Assembly (NCBI GenBank): GCA_026929865.2 | Contig: CM049400.1 | Span: forward strand, 25,448,501-25,512,500 | Direction: 5' to 3' | Source: Hyperoplus lanceolatus | Lineage: Eukaryota > Chordata > Actinopteri > Uranoscopiformes > Ammodytidae | DNA: 64,000 nucleotides | Part shown: piece by piece, positions 51,186 to 62,300 of the stretch | How the letters are laid out: each line of letters starts with the position of its first letter | Numbering within the stretch: position 1 is the stretch's first letter | The notes under the pieces: model-generated | The model's database searches: none | Seen by the model: only the letters and a program-made list of their open reading frames with translations | What the model was told of the DNA's origin: nothing | Program-made: the position numbers and the translations under genes

Positions 51186-51453
51186 ATTTTTTTATTTATT
51201 TTTTTACCTTTATTTATACAGGTATATCCCATTGAGTCCGAAGACTCTTTTGCAGGGGAGACCTGTTCCCATTCCCACGTTACCATTCACACACCGATAG
51301 CAGGCTAACTATCAACATTCACACGAGGCAAGGTGGGTGAAGTGTCTTGCCCAAGGACACAACAACTATGACACAGGTGGCAGGGCGGGGATCGAACCTC
51401 CAACCTTTTGATCATCGGCCGACCCGCTCTACCAACTGAGCCACAGTCGCCCC
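51186..51453 (-). repeat. V-SINE-like tRNA-derived SINE
   Basis: Read on the minus strand it starts GGGGCGACTG and has a pol III A box (TGGCTCAGTTGGTAG) and B box (GGTTCGATCC) spaced as in a tRNA. The central motif TGTCCTTGGGCAAGACACTT is characteristic of the V-SINE superfamily. It ends with a LINE-type tail (AATGGGATATACCTGTATAA) and an A-rich run (plus-strand T tract at 51,188-51,206). It is a full-length or nearly full-length copy. Confidence 0.85.
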
Positions 51454-51459
51454 ACGCGA

Positions 51460-54400
51460 CACTAATGTTGCCTGAACATACATGATAATGTAATATACAT
51501 GTTAATAAAGATGTGTCTAGTTTAAAGATTCTAAATAATGTAAGCAACACATTATTAATCATGGCTGGGGAGCGCATCTAGAAGACAGAGTGGCTGCAAC
51601 GAATGCATTTTGAAGCAATCCTAAAGATGTGTGCGTGCCTGCATGCGTATGTATGTGTGTCCGTCTGTGTGGCCGTTTTAATCTATGAACACTTTGCGAC
51701 TTGTGCACACTGCAATGATGCATTATATCACATTCTCTCATACAGCAGTCAAAAATGACATTCCCAGCATCAATTTGCTGCGGCACATTTATTGTGATTC
51801 CTCTCATTTGTCATTCGTACAGACAGCCCAGTGTTCGGTTGGTACGTTCAGAAGGAGGTGACTCTGAAATAATCAAACTCTGATAAAAACTAGCTCTAGC
51901 TCTCCCACAGATGCATGCATAAAAGTCACCCCAGCCAGACAGTCCGGTACAAAGGACAAAATGCAGAGAAGAATAGTAAATTAGTGAGAGATCACAGCAA
52001 CAAGGCTGTGAATTTCACCATTACATGGTGTGATGTGAGCTGAGGAGTAAGCTAGGAGGATCAGAGGGACAGACCCGTCTGTCCGCAGCTTTCCTATGGT
52101 GAAACCTGCATGACAGACACACCATCTCATCATGCAATACTTCCTTAGTGTATTGAGATTCAACAATTAATTAAGTCCAACACGTGTTTTGGTTATACCC
52201 CGTAATGTTTGTAAAATCGTCGCCCTCTCAAAACTCAAGGGCCACAGCATGATTTGACTTGGCCTGATGCTGATATTAATTAGGGAATTTATGTGTTTGT
52301 TCAGAATTCCATTATGCTAATATTAACAGACGGCCCATATGCAAAGAGCATCAAATAGGATGTATTTCTGTTCAGCAGAGCTTACCTGGTGGGAAATAGA
52401 TGTAACCACCTGTGCAGATATTCTAATACAACAGGATTTACTCAGAGGCACTGTGGTCATGACTGAAGAGTTATTCCATAACAGGAATTGGCATACTCAC
52501 TGGAATGTAAAAAACAGTGCAGGTGGTGCCCAATGACCCATAGGCCCCCATCATATCTGGGCTAAAAGCTGATTGAGACCAATGACTTTGGCTCTTACAG
52601 TAAGAGGGAACAAAGTTGTGCCTCCATTTCAAATCGGCCTGAGTTTCAGCTCCCACATACAGGCCACGCTTCAGTGATCTGAGAAATTACAGGAGACCAC
52701 CCCTTCCAATTTCGCCATCAATGGACCAGACTGTTGCAGGCTTTTGAAACAATTACCCCAAGGGGACCAGAGTAACCTTGTTTATAGCTCATTGAGCATC
52801 CACAGTTCCAATTTAGCACAGGTAATTACAACGTCGTTATCTACTCCTGAATCTTCACCAAAGGTGTTATCACAAAAAAGCTATACCTTTGGCTCAGCTG
52901 TTTGCCTTTCGGACATCGATCCAATCAAACACAGTGTTTGGATATTTGATGGGCTTATACTCCTGCTCCAGGTGTCGGTAACCCAGCGCAGCGTGCTCAC
53001 CCAGAACACATTCGTCACACTAACACACACATCTGTCGCACCGGCCTCACCCACTCCATCACAGCCATGGCTGCTCTCTCTCCTTGAATGTCCCGCCCCG
53101 CTTGGAGAGGACAAACAAATCTTCTGATTTGCCTCTAATCTGCAGTCTACCCTCAGCGTGGCCACCGTCAACCTGCGCACATCAAGGACAAGCACTCCAC
53201 AGGGGGGCTATCCATTAGCACAGCATCCTGCCATCACACTGTAGTATTAGAGGGACAGTACAGAGGGATACACTCCAATTAGAGATGGAGGCATGGGGAC
53301 TTTGCCCCTGACATGTCCCTGCTGCTCGAAAAAAGTATTGTGAGCACACCTTTCTCATACAAAAGAGAGGCTTTAAAATTTTTTCTGCCTTTGGCTGTTG
53401 CTGTTCGTCCTGCTCATGAAGCCAAACCATTTTGCATCATGCTGTTTCTTTTCATGTGTGATGCTGCTGGGGTTTATGTGCCTCTAAGTATGAATGTCTG
53501 GTCAAGTTTATGTGTGTGTGCGAAGAAAATCTGTGTGATCTTCTGTATATTTGCTTGCGGCGGTCTTTGGCATGCATCTCTCGTCCAAGGCTTCCATCAA
53601 CAGAAATCCATCCCTCTATATAATACAACACGTTCTCCAACTTGCCTCTATTGGTTTGAGATAGGTTGGACCAGCCTTGTGCTTCTTGCATTTACATGCT
53701 GCATGAACACAATCTGCTGACGCCCAGTGGGAACTCCTTCACTGCATTTGCATTGTTTTTTTGATCCTACGTGACGGGATCCAATTTGTGACCAGAGTCT
53801 GTCTGATTTGTAATCAGGATGTGTGTTCACCAGGGGTAAAGAGACACAGAAGAAAGCATGGCAACAACACTGGTATAAATATTTCATCTTTGTTCTATAT
53901 GAATAAAACACAACATGGTGCTGATTCATTCACATAGCATACCTTTCACTTGTCCCGTGTGCATCTGTTCATTCTGAAACACTCAGATATGAATGAGCTT
54001 TTCCCTTATAAGGCGCCTCCCATGGAATCTGAGCTCTACCAATGTCCTGCAAAATGCAAGTGCAGCCTTTTACATAAACACGTGGAAAAGAATTGTGTGT
54101 ATTTGTTTGATTATGCAGTGTATCAACTATGCATGAAGCAATTACATACCAGGGCTTTGGGCTGGGATGGAAACCAAACGGATGAATTCCTACAAGGATC
54201 CCTCCCTTCCACCCTCTCTCTTTTTATGTCCATTAATTTACCCAGCCGGGCGGCCATTTGTTTGTGCAAATATTCGTTTAGCGTTTTGTTTGTCTGTTCG
54301 CTCATCCGTGGAAGTTTTTCCTCATGTTCTACCTGCTTCCAGCGATGTTAGTGTCTCGCTACGCAATCTATAGGGATTTCAATCTGAGGCAAGAGACTGG

Positions 54401-56335
54401 CTGCATTGACAAATAGAGGTTGAATGCAGGAGGAAGCGTGGCCCGTGGACAAGGCTTGTGGTGGCAGTAGAAGCGAGATGACAAAATAAAGCACTAGATA
54501 TGCAGAGGCTTAGATTGATTGGAATTTGGAGTGAGGGAGGAAAAAATTTAATTGGGGGAAGGGAGGGAGAGGCTGGATCAGAGTAGATGGAGGGAGAGGG
54601 AGGGAGAGGGAGAGAGGAGAGTAGGAGTCAGAATGAGATTTTTGCCCTGAGAGCACCAACTTCAAAAGCTTTTGGGGGCATGCCTTTACACAATTTTACT
54701 CTTAACATAATCCAGATTTTTCCAGTGTGTGTGTGTGTGTGTGTGTGACAATGATAGAGATTTAACAGAGACAGAAGCACCCCTCCATTGATCCTCCTCG
54801 GAACAGAATGAATAAGTCATCAGATCACCCATTTCACTAAGTCCAACATTTAGGAGCGCTCTGAAGGTTGAGCTTTACACTGCATTAGGATGCTGTGAAT
54901 GAATTTGGAGCAGTGGCTGACTCATGTGCAGTGCATTTGTGTGTGTCTGCAAATGTTCTTTTGCTTGTTTGTTTCTTTGTGTGTCTGTGTGCCTGCCTGT
55001 CTTTCTCCCATTCTTCCATCTGGATGCTTTAAATCCCATTCTCTTCCTCTAATCCATCTTTCTCCCCCTCGTCCTCCCACACAGAGTCTTTGCCCTCTCT
55101 CCCCCGCCCCATCTCTCTTTCTCTCTCTGTCTCTCTCTCTTTCTCTGCTTGCTGGATGATCACTGCTGTCTGCATGGGGAGGAGCAGTATCTTCCACGCA
55201 AATTTTGTGAGTCACTTGGCATCCACTCCAGATAAACATGTTGTGGTGGACAGACGCCTAGGTCCCGGTCTGGAGAAGCCAGGATGGGCACAGACTGACG
55301 TGGGTGGGCCCTGCTGCAAACCGGCCCCCAACGTCAGCATTGGGTCAGTAATATAGCAGGTACTAGCACTAGCCACTTGGCCCGATGGTCTGGTAGTGGA
55401 GCTCTCGCCACTGTTCATCAAACACACTTGCTTGCCCATGCTCTGTCTTGCATCGCCCATGGCCCCCAGCATCGTGTGTCACAGTGGAACCAGAGAAAAT
55501 TAGCACCTAATTATAGGCTCCTCTCTGTGAAGAATGGTGCCGGTTGCCAGTGGTATGTGTCAGCAGCGCGTGGAGGCTGGGTTAGTTGACTCACTGTGGG
55601 GACCGAGGTCTGCAGACCACGCAAAGGGACACAGAAAAACATGCTAATAGGCTATGGAGGAGACAGGAGTGATGTCACACACACATGCGTGGGAACACAC
55701 ACTAGTAAAAAGCTGATACTCCCTTTCCTTTCTGCTTGAATTTTCCCTCAGCAGGGTCTGCCCTCTTCCAGCCCCATGAGGATCCCACAACAGAAAACCA
55801 CTTGTGTTCCATCTCCGATCCAATAGGATTAATTACACACACAATGGAAGCTGATGCCTCTGGTTTCTCTACGCTCCCCTGTGTATAAGATGGTGTAGTT
55901 AATTTTCACTGGGAACAATGGAGATTTCCTCTTGTAGTGTATTTGGACTTAGAGACGTAGATATGGAGGAGAGCTTGACTATGCTGCCATCTTGTGATTA
56001 CAGCTGGACATGTAAATGAGAGTGCTTCATCAATGCAGTATTAATCAGCAGTGCTGAATTGATATAGAGGGCTATCATGAGACCCCGCAGATGTGAAGCT
56101 AAATGTTAGAAAAGCATGAAATCTAACAATCTACCATATACTGGTCAGATACTCAGCAGAGATCCTTGGTGATCAGGAGGAATTATAAGAAGGCTGCTCA
56201 GATGGAAGAGCCAGCAGTGGTCTGAAAATAGCTGCATGATGAAACTACGTAAATATGAAGAGAAAGAAATGCCTGTTGCTGTGCTAGTGGGGGGTCTGTC
56301 AGCATTGTGGGAATCAAATAAATTCAATCAGGTTT
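51460..56335. other. intergenic DNA downstream of flnc, nothing recognised
   Basis: No coding exon or transposon end is supported. Minor tracts are GA-rich repeats at about 54,535-54,640, a short TG run at about 54,727-54,747 and CT-rich runs at about 55,105-55,145. Several 80-135-codon frames between 52.7 and 55.6 kb have no domain. Confidence 0.4.
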
Positions 56336-56339
56336 TGTC

Positions 56340-56912
56340 TGGAAAGTTAGCCATTCAATCTTTATTAGGTCTGCAAAGACTTACAAAAAAATATAGGTTA
56401 ATATAACAAAACAAAGTCAATTTCTCATTCTTAAACCATACAAAACCATATCTTATCACACTTTAAAACGGTTGATTACTCCAACACCTCTCATCATTAA
56501 AATATTATGGCATTCGTTTACAACACAACAGATACGGAGGGAGAAATTTTATAGACCGAGCGAACAGATTCAACCAGAAATCCCTTGGGGGGGGGGGGGC
56601 TCGTAAACCACGCTGTTGCCTTTTGCGTCAGTCTAAAATGGGGATGCGTACTTGTAAAATGTAATTTCTGGAGTTAATACAAAAACTTTGGCACAATAGA
56701 CATTCTGTCATCAAGAAGAAGAAAAACTGTAAGCAAATGTCCTTGCAGGTTTTTAGTGCATGTTGAGTATATTCCACTGAAGAGCAAAAAGAGTCGGGAA
56801 ACGGAAAGAAGCACCGGGGAATCTTGATTGATGCGTTGACAAGTAACGAGGGCGGTGGATCAGTAGAGGGAGGAGAAGGGGACGGGGGGAGGGCATTGGT
56901 GTCAGTTTATTT
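56340..56912 (-). other. flnc: flnc 3' UTR with poly(A) signal
   Basis: Follows the stop codon TAA (56,915-56,913). A canonical AATAAA on the minus strand lies at 56,366-56,361, with a cleavage site expected about 15-25 bases further on, giving a UTR of roughly 570 bases. An 11-base G run (C on the minus strand) lies at about 56,588-56,600. Confidence 0.65.
56361..56366 (-). terminator. flnc: poly(A) signal AATAAA of flnc
   Basis: Minus-strand CCTAATAAAGATTG. It is the first canonical hexamer I see after the flnc stop codon. Confidence 0.6.
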
Positions 56913-57100
56913 TTAGGGTACAGCCACTTTGAAAGGGCTCCCGGGGATGTTGTCGTCGCCCCATTTTACGATGACGCTGTAGCTGCCCTTGTCCTTGACG
57001 GTGTAGGTGACGTTGTAGAGCTTGTTGCCCATGTGCTTGACATACACCTCCTCACAGGGAGCCTGGGGTCCATGCACGCCCACCATCAGCATGTTGGTAC
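56913..57100 (-). CDS. flnc: flnc last coding exon: repeat 24, dimerisation domain
   Basis: Acceptor CTGTCCAG|GTACC. It encodes [20 protein letters not shown] to the C-terminal [11 protein letters not shown] and TAA. This is most of Ig repeat 24, through which filamins dimerise. The end matches the filamin C pattern (KVKVP in human) rather than the A/B form RVVVP. A GT/GC-rich tract lies about 50-100 bases upstream in the intron. Confidence 0.96.
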
Positions 57101-59276
57101 CTGGACAGAGCAGAGAGAGAGGGAGGGGCTTAATCATGGTGTTCAAAAGTTGCTGTGTGTGTGTGTGTGCGTGCGTGCGCGTGCGTGTGTGTGTCTGTGT
57201 GTTGGTTTGTAGCAGCCGAGCTAATCAAAATGTCAAAACAACCAATGCATGCAATGATTATAAGGTAAGAGAGGTAGCTAGCAGAATAATTGTCTGATGC
57301 TTCATATCACCTCAGCGTTTTAGTGTCAGTCGTTTCAGCTCTTTGTATTGGTTTTAAGATCCACAACTTCACAGTTCTTCACTCACATTCATTACCATCC
57401 TTTCAGCAGCAGCAGGCTGTTATAAGCTCTGATATAATGACTGCCGCCTGCCCGCCCAGCACCAAATGCCAGACAAAGTTAGCGACTAGGGTTTTGAATA
57501 TAGTGGAGCATTTAAGCTGCTAAAGAGCCAGATATTTCCCACAAGAGCAGGTGGAGAGACTTAAAGAGAACTAAAAGGAGAGTGAGTGAGTACTGGAATC
57601 AGTCAGCCAGAAACACAACTCCAAATGATTGCTTGCTTCTTTTTCCTTTTTTGTCATTTCAGCTCGATATGAGAACTGGCATTTGTTTTTCACCCTAACA
57701 ACATTATCTCAGAGAGTGTGTTTGATTTTTCCTTTCACTGAATGACTAAAAGGAACTGTATGTCGTGTGCGTTTTTTTCCCCATTATGTGATCAGCTCAC
57801 CTGCTTTGCCGCAGTCAACTGTAAAATTGTTTTTCTGTCCGACCAAAGCCTTGGCCAGCCCCGTTCCACGACACACCACCTTGCTGGCATCGGATGTCAG
57901 TTGTGTGGAGGTGGTGGAGGAAGAGGAGCTGTAGGCACCGCCCACTTTGGACGTCTTGGTAACGGTTTCCACCAAGACAGAGGAGGTCTCGTGGAGGCTG
58001 TGTCCTCCTGAAAGCCGGGCGCCTGTAGGAGCAGGAGACAGAAAGAAAAAGAGGGGTTATCTAATGTCATCAAGGCTTAGTCCAGACATTACATAATACA
58101 CTCAGTATCGACGAAGATATGAGTAAAGCAAACACGCCTCTGCTGCTTGTGAGGAGGGGTTGGCCTTATCTGAGGCCAGGGAAGAAGGACTGGTGTTGAG
58201 TTCAAATAGGGACAATTTTCTAAAACCACTTTCAAATAAAGTGAACTTTCCCGACTCGTGGGAGTTATATTCATATTTTTTTCAAAGTATTTTTATCTTT
58301 TACTATTTAAAAGAAGGGATTTGTATGCACCAAGTAATGGCAGGAGGAATATATCAGCGTACAGTGCCAGGGAAAAAGGCAGCTATTTATGTAAGATGTA
58401 CTGGGAGCAGTTTGAAACGAAGATGACTTAACATTTTCAGAGGAACATTTTGTTTCATAATCCAGACACTTTGTCATCCACAAGATCAGATGGGAAGAAT
58501 GACTGGTCGAGCGAACCTGTGATTTTGGCTTTGAAAGGGCTGCCCACTATGTGCCCTGGCCCTCCGTATTTAATGGTGATGAGATAGTTGCCAGGCGCCA
58601 TCGGTGTGTAGGTGATCTTGTAGCCCTCGGGACACTCCCGGCAGTCCATCTTGACCTTGGACGGCCCGTCGATGTTGACGGATAGAGTGCCGGAGCCTGC
58701 GTTACAGGTGTTGACCACAAACTCCGATGCTGAACCTGGAAGACGGAAAAAAAAGATGAAAAGACTTATTGCTGAACATGATACACTAGGAAAACATGCA
58801 AAGTGATCAGAAAGTGTGGTACATATGTGTAGAGGTGATGATACCGACCTGTGGTTCCTCCCTGCAGTCCAGGGCCATGTGCCGTAACCAGGCCTGGGTC
58901 TCCGATCAGCCCCAGGTCTCCCACTCGCACGTTGAAGGGGCTTCCAGGAATGTGACATCCGTTGAACTTGACATCTATGGAGTGAACTCCATTCTCACGT
59001 GGAATGAAGCGGATGGCGTTCTTGTCTGCACACGACACAAGGGGGACCAATCACTGATCTGTTCACTCGTGCATGATGCTTACAGATAAAAAATAAAATA
59101 AAGTGAATTTACCGCTGTCGAGATCAGTGACGTAGCATTCCTCAGAAGAGCCGGAGGGGGTGTGGACTTTGGCGTCGACCACACCTCGAGCCCCGTTTCG
59201 CTGCACCATGAAAGATGCCTCTTGGTTTACCTTCAAGTCCTTCTCCTACAACAGATAGGGAAGAATAAGATCAGAA

Positions 59277-59352
<76 letters not shown>

Positions 59353-62300
59353 TTTGCACCAAGAGGGACAAAAAGTGTGTGACTCATGCCTGAACGAGAA
59401 TAGATTGAGCGGTTGGGTGCGAGAGGCGGGAAAGGTCAGAGTTGACAGCGAGGCGTTTAGTGTTTTTTGCCCTTCAGGCAGACGGGCCATCCCACCAGAC
59501 ATAAGAGGAATAGCGTGACATTTTAAACATTGGTCTGATATTGCACTTCACCCAGGCTTCTGGTGCTAGAAAGCACTCTGAAGTGGCTTTTCAAGTGAAC
59601 TCAAAATACTCGTTTCCAGCATTGTTGGCAGTTGTGATAGAATCTGTAAAAGCAACTAAAACAACAAGCATCTGTGAAGCGAAGGGGGGTCCAATATATC
59701 TGGAGCTGTCAGAGGTATCTTTAAAACAGTCTTTATCATCCTCTCACTCCTCTCTCGCTCGCTTTTATCTCAGACTAAAACACAGTCACGTAGACTCTCT
59801 GACTGCCCACACATAGCCACAGCTTGTGTTGCCCCACATTTGCAAGGGACAGTTAATCCAGCCCTTCATCACCGGCCAGCATTTCTGTATTATAGTTGTG
59901 ATGTGGATAATGCTCCAACACTGGCATTGAATTACACATCAAGGGCAAAAGTGCAATCAGACGGAAATATCTACAACCAGTCCTACATTATGTTGCTGTA
60001 ATTATTCAGCCCTGATATTTTGTGACTGTGTGTGTGTGTGAGTGTGTGTGCTTGTGTGCCTGAGTGTGTGTGTGCGTGGGGGAGAAATTGTACCTGAAGG
60101 CTTGTGACAGTGAGCCTGCGAGCCTCGTCTGACAAGGTAGCGATGGGGACGATGAATGGGCTGTCAGGGATGTGCTCGTTGTTGAACTTGATTGACACCT
60201 CATAGTCACCTGGAGGGGAAGCAGACCGGTTATTTACGTTCAGCGTCAAATGAACCCAGAGGAAGTATTGGAAGACTTACCGACAAGTTAAGCAGTTCAG
60301 AGACATAAAACGCTCCGATAAATGATAAAATCATTAAATCTAAACTCGAGGGGGTGACAAAAAGTTCTATACCTGGTTCTTTCACTATGTAGGAGACGCC
60401 ACAGGAGCCATCCTTTCTGTCCTCAAAGGAGATTTCGGCCTTGCTGGGGCCCTCCACGGCGATTGACAGACCGCCAGCACCTGCCTCTCTGGTCCAGATA
60501 CTAAATTCAGCTACATAGGATAAAACAAAGCTTAATTACATCATGAAAGATTTTCAAAATCATGTTTCGAATAGTATTTCCACTTCCACAGAGTTAAACG
60601 TTACCATGTGCTCCTGCCACGCCTCTCTCCAGCCCGGGGCCTCCTGCGCGGACCTTGTGTGGTCCTCCCTCCCCCATGGGCCCCACAGTGAACTGGAAGG
60701 GGCTGCCGGGGACGTGTTGGCCCCTGTACTTGACGTTGACAGTGTGTGGTCCCATCTCCTGAGGGATGAAGCGCACGCTGTATGTGCTACTCCCTCCGTC
60801 CACTATGTCCGCATCGGCTGTCTTCCCACTGGGGCTGGTCACCTGGGCCGTCATGGCAACAGAGCCACTCTCTCCTGGATGAGGCAGAGCAGCACAGAAG
60901 GATGTGTTTAGATACAAGAGAGATATTTGCTCAGGATATATAACAGATATTATTGGTGGGGGAAAAAATACTGTAATATGTATATCTCCTTTTAGTGGAC
61001 AGTTCAAGCATTCAAGCTTTTTCCCAATTACACAAAGATTCATATTTCAAATTTAATGTGACAGCTTGCTGGCAATTTATCCAATATCCCACTTCTGGTG
61101 TTTGTGTTTGCTCCTTTTCCATCCATTTATTCATGTATTTTTATTATTGTTTCATCTTCTCAGTAATGTATATCATTTGTTTCACTCTCCTTTATCTTTA
61201 GTAAGACACAGAGGAGTCCAAAGTTATTAAATTTTTTTATGATGTCTATCTTTTCTGCTCTGCTTTTTGTATCCATTATTGGTTGCTTGTCTATGGACCC
61301 CATGGCCATGACTGTAGGTTAGGGGTGTAGGATGTGGGTATATGTTTCTTTGTCAATGCCATAAGAAAATAAAAGGCCATTTATATGTGTATGCTGTATG
61401 TTCCACACCTGCCTTCACTAAAAATGTAACAATCTCAATCACAAGAATTGGAATAACGTCTGGAATCTCACCCTCAGGTCTGGCAGTGATGCCTGCGAAG
61501 CTGCTCAGGCTCTCTCTGCCCAGAAAGTCTCCAAACACATCTCTGAAGGGGCTCCCCGCTCCTCCTAACTGCGTGCTTTCCTCCACTCGTACCTCCCTCT
61601 TGGTCTCCCCACCGCGGATCTTGCTGATCTCTGTGCGCTCGGTGCGGGTGTATGTGTGGCTGCTGCGGGTGAACGTTCTGGTCAGCCTCTCCTGAGCCGA
61701 AACCATCTGGAACCAGTTTCCTACGGCGAGAAATACAATTGTGAGTACAGAGCAGGTCCATCTATCTTGAGATGCTCGACCGCAGAACCTCTAAGCACTT
61801 CTGTCTGGTTTGCTCTACTCACCTGGGATCTTGAGGTTAAGGCCACATGTGCTGCCCACTGAGGCAATAGAAGAAGCCTGTCTCTTTCTAGTAATACTCT
61901 CCTTCATCCTTCCTTCTCCGGTCACCTTCACTGTGAAAGGACTTCCTAAAGGGCACAAACACATAAACAGTTATGCATACTGTACATACATATCTCTGTC
62001 ATTTTACCATGTTAGGTGGTTTTGTATTTGTATGTTTTCCAGGCAAAAACCATTCTAACCTGGGATGTGCCTTTCAGCGAACTTGATGTTAACGGTGTAA
62101 CTTCCGGGTTCTGTGGGACAGTATGTCACTCTGCACGTCCCGTCCTCAACATCCTCACAGTTGATATCCACTTTGCTCGGACCCTCAATTGACAATGCTA
62201 AACCTCCATAACCTAATGGGAGAAGAGAGGTAGAGTGAAGAATGTGTTGCCATTGTATTTTTTGGGCTGCAATAGAGGTGAAACATACACCGTCTCCAAA

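Noticed and set aside
51390..51453. Apparent tRNA gene with A and B boxes on the minus strand
   Set aside because: It is followed by the V-SINE central motif and a LINE-type tail and does not fold into an obvious full cloverleaf with anticodon arm, so it is the head of a SINE.
61474..61761. 95-codon minus-strand frame beginning [16 protein letters not shown]
   Set aside because: Out-of-frame shadow of the flnc repeat-20 insert exon, whose true frame reads [12 protein letters not shown].
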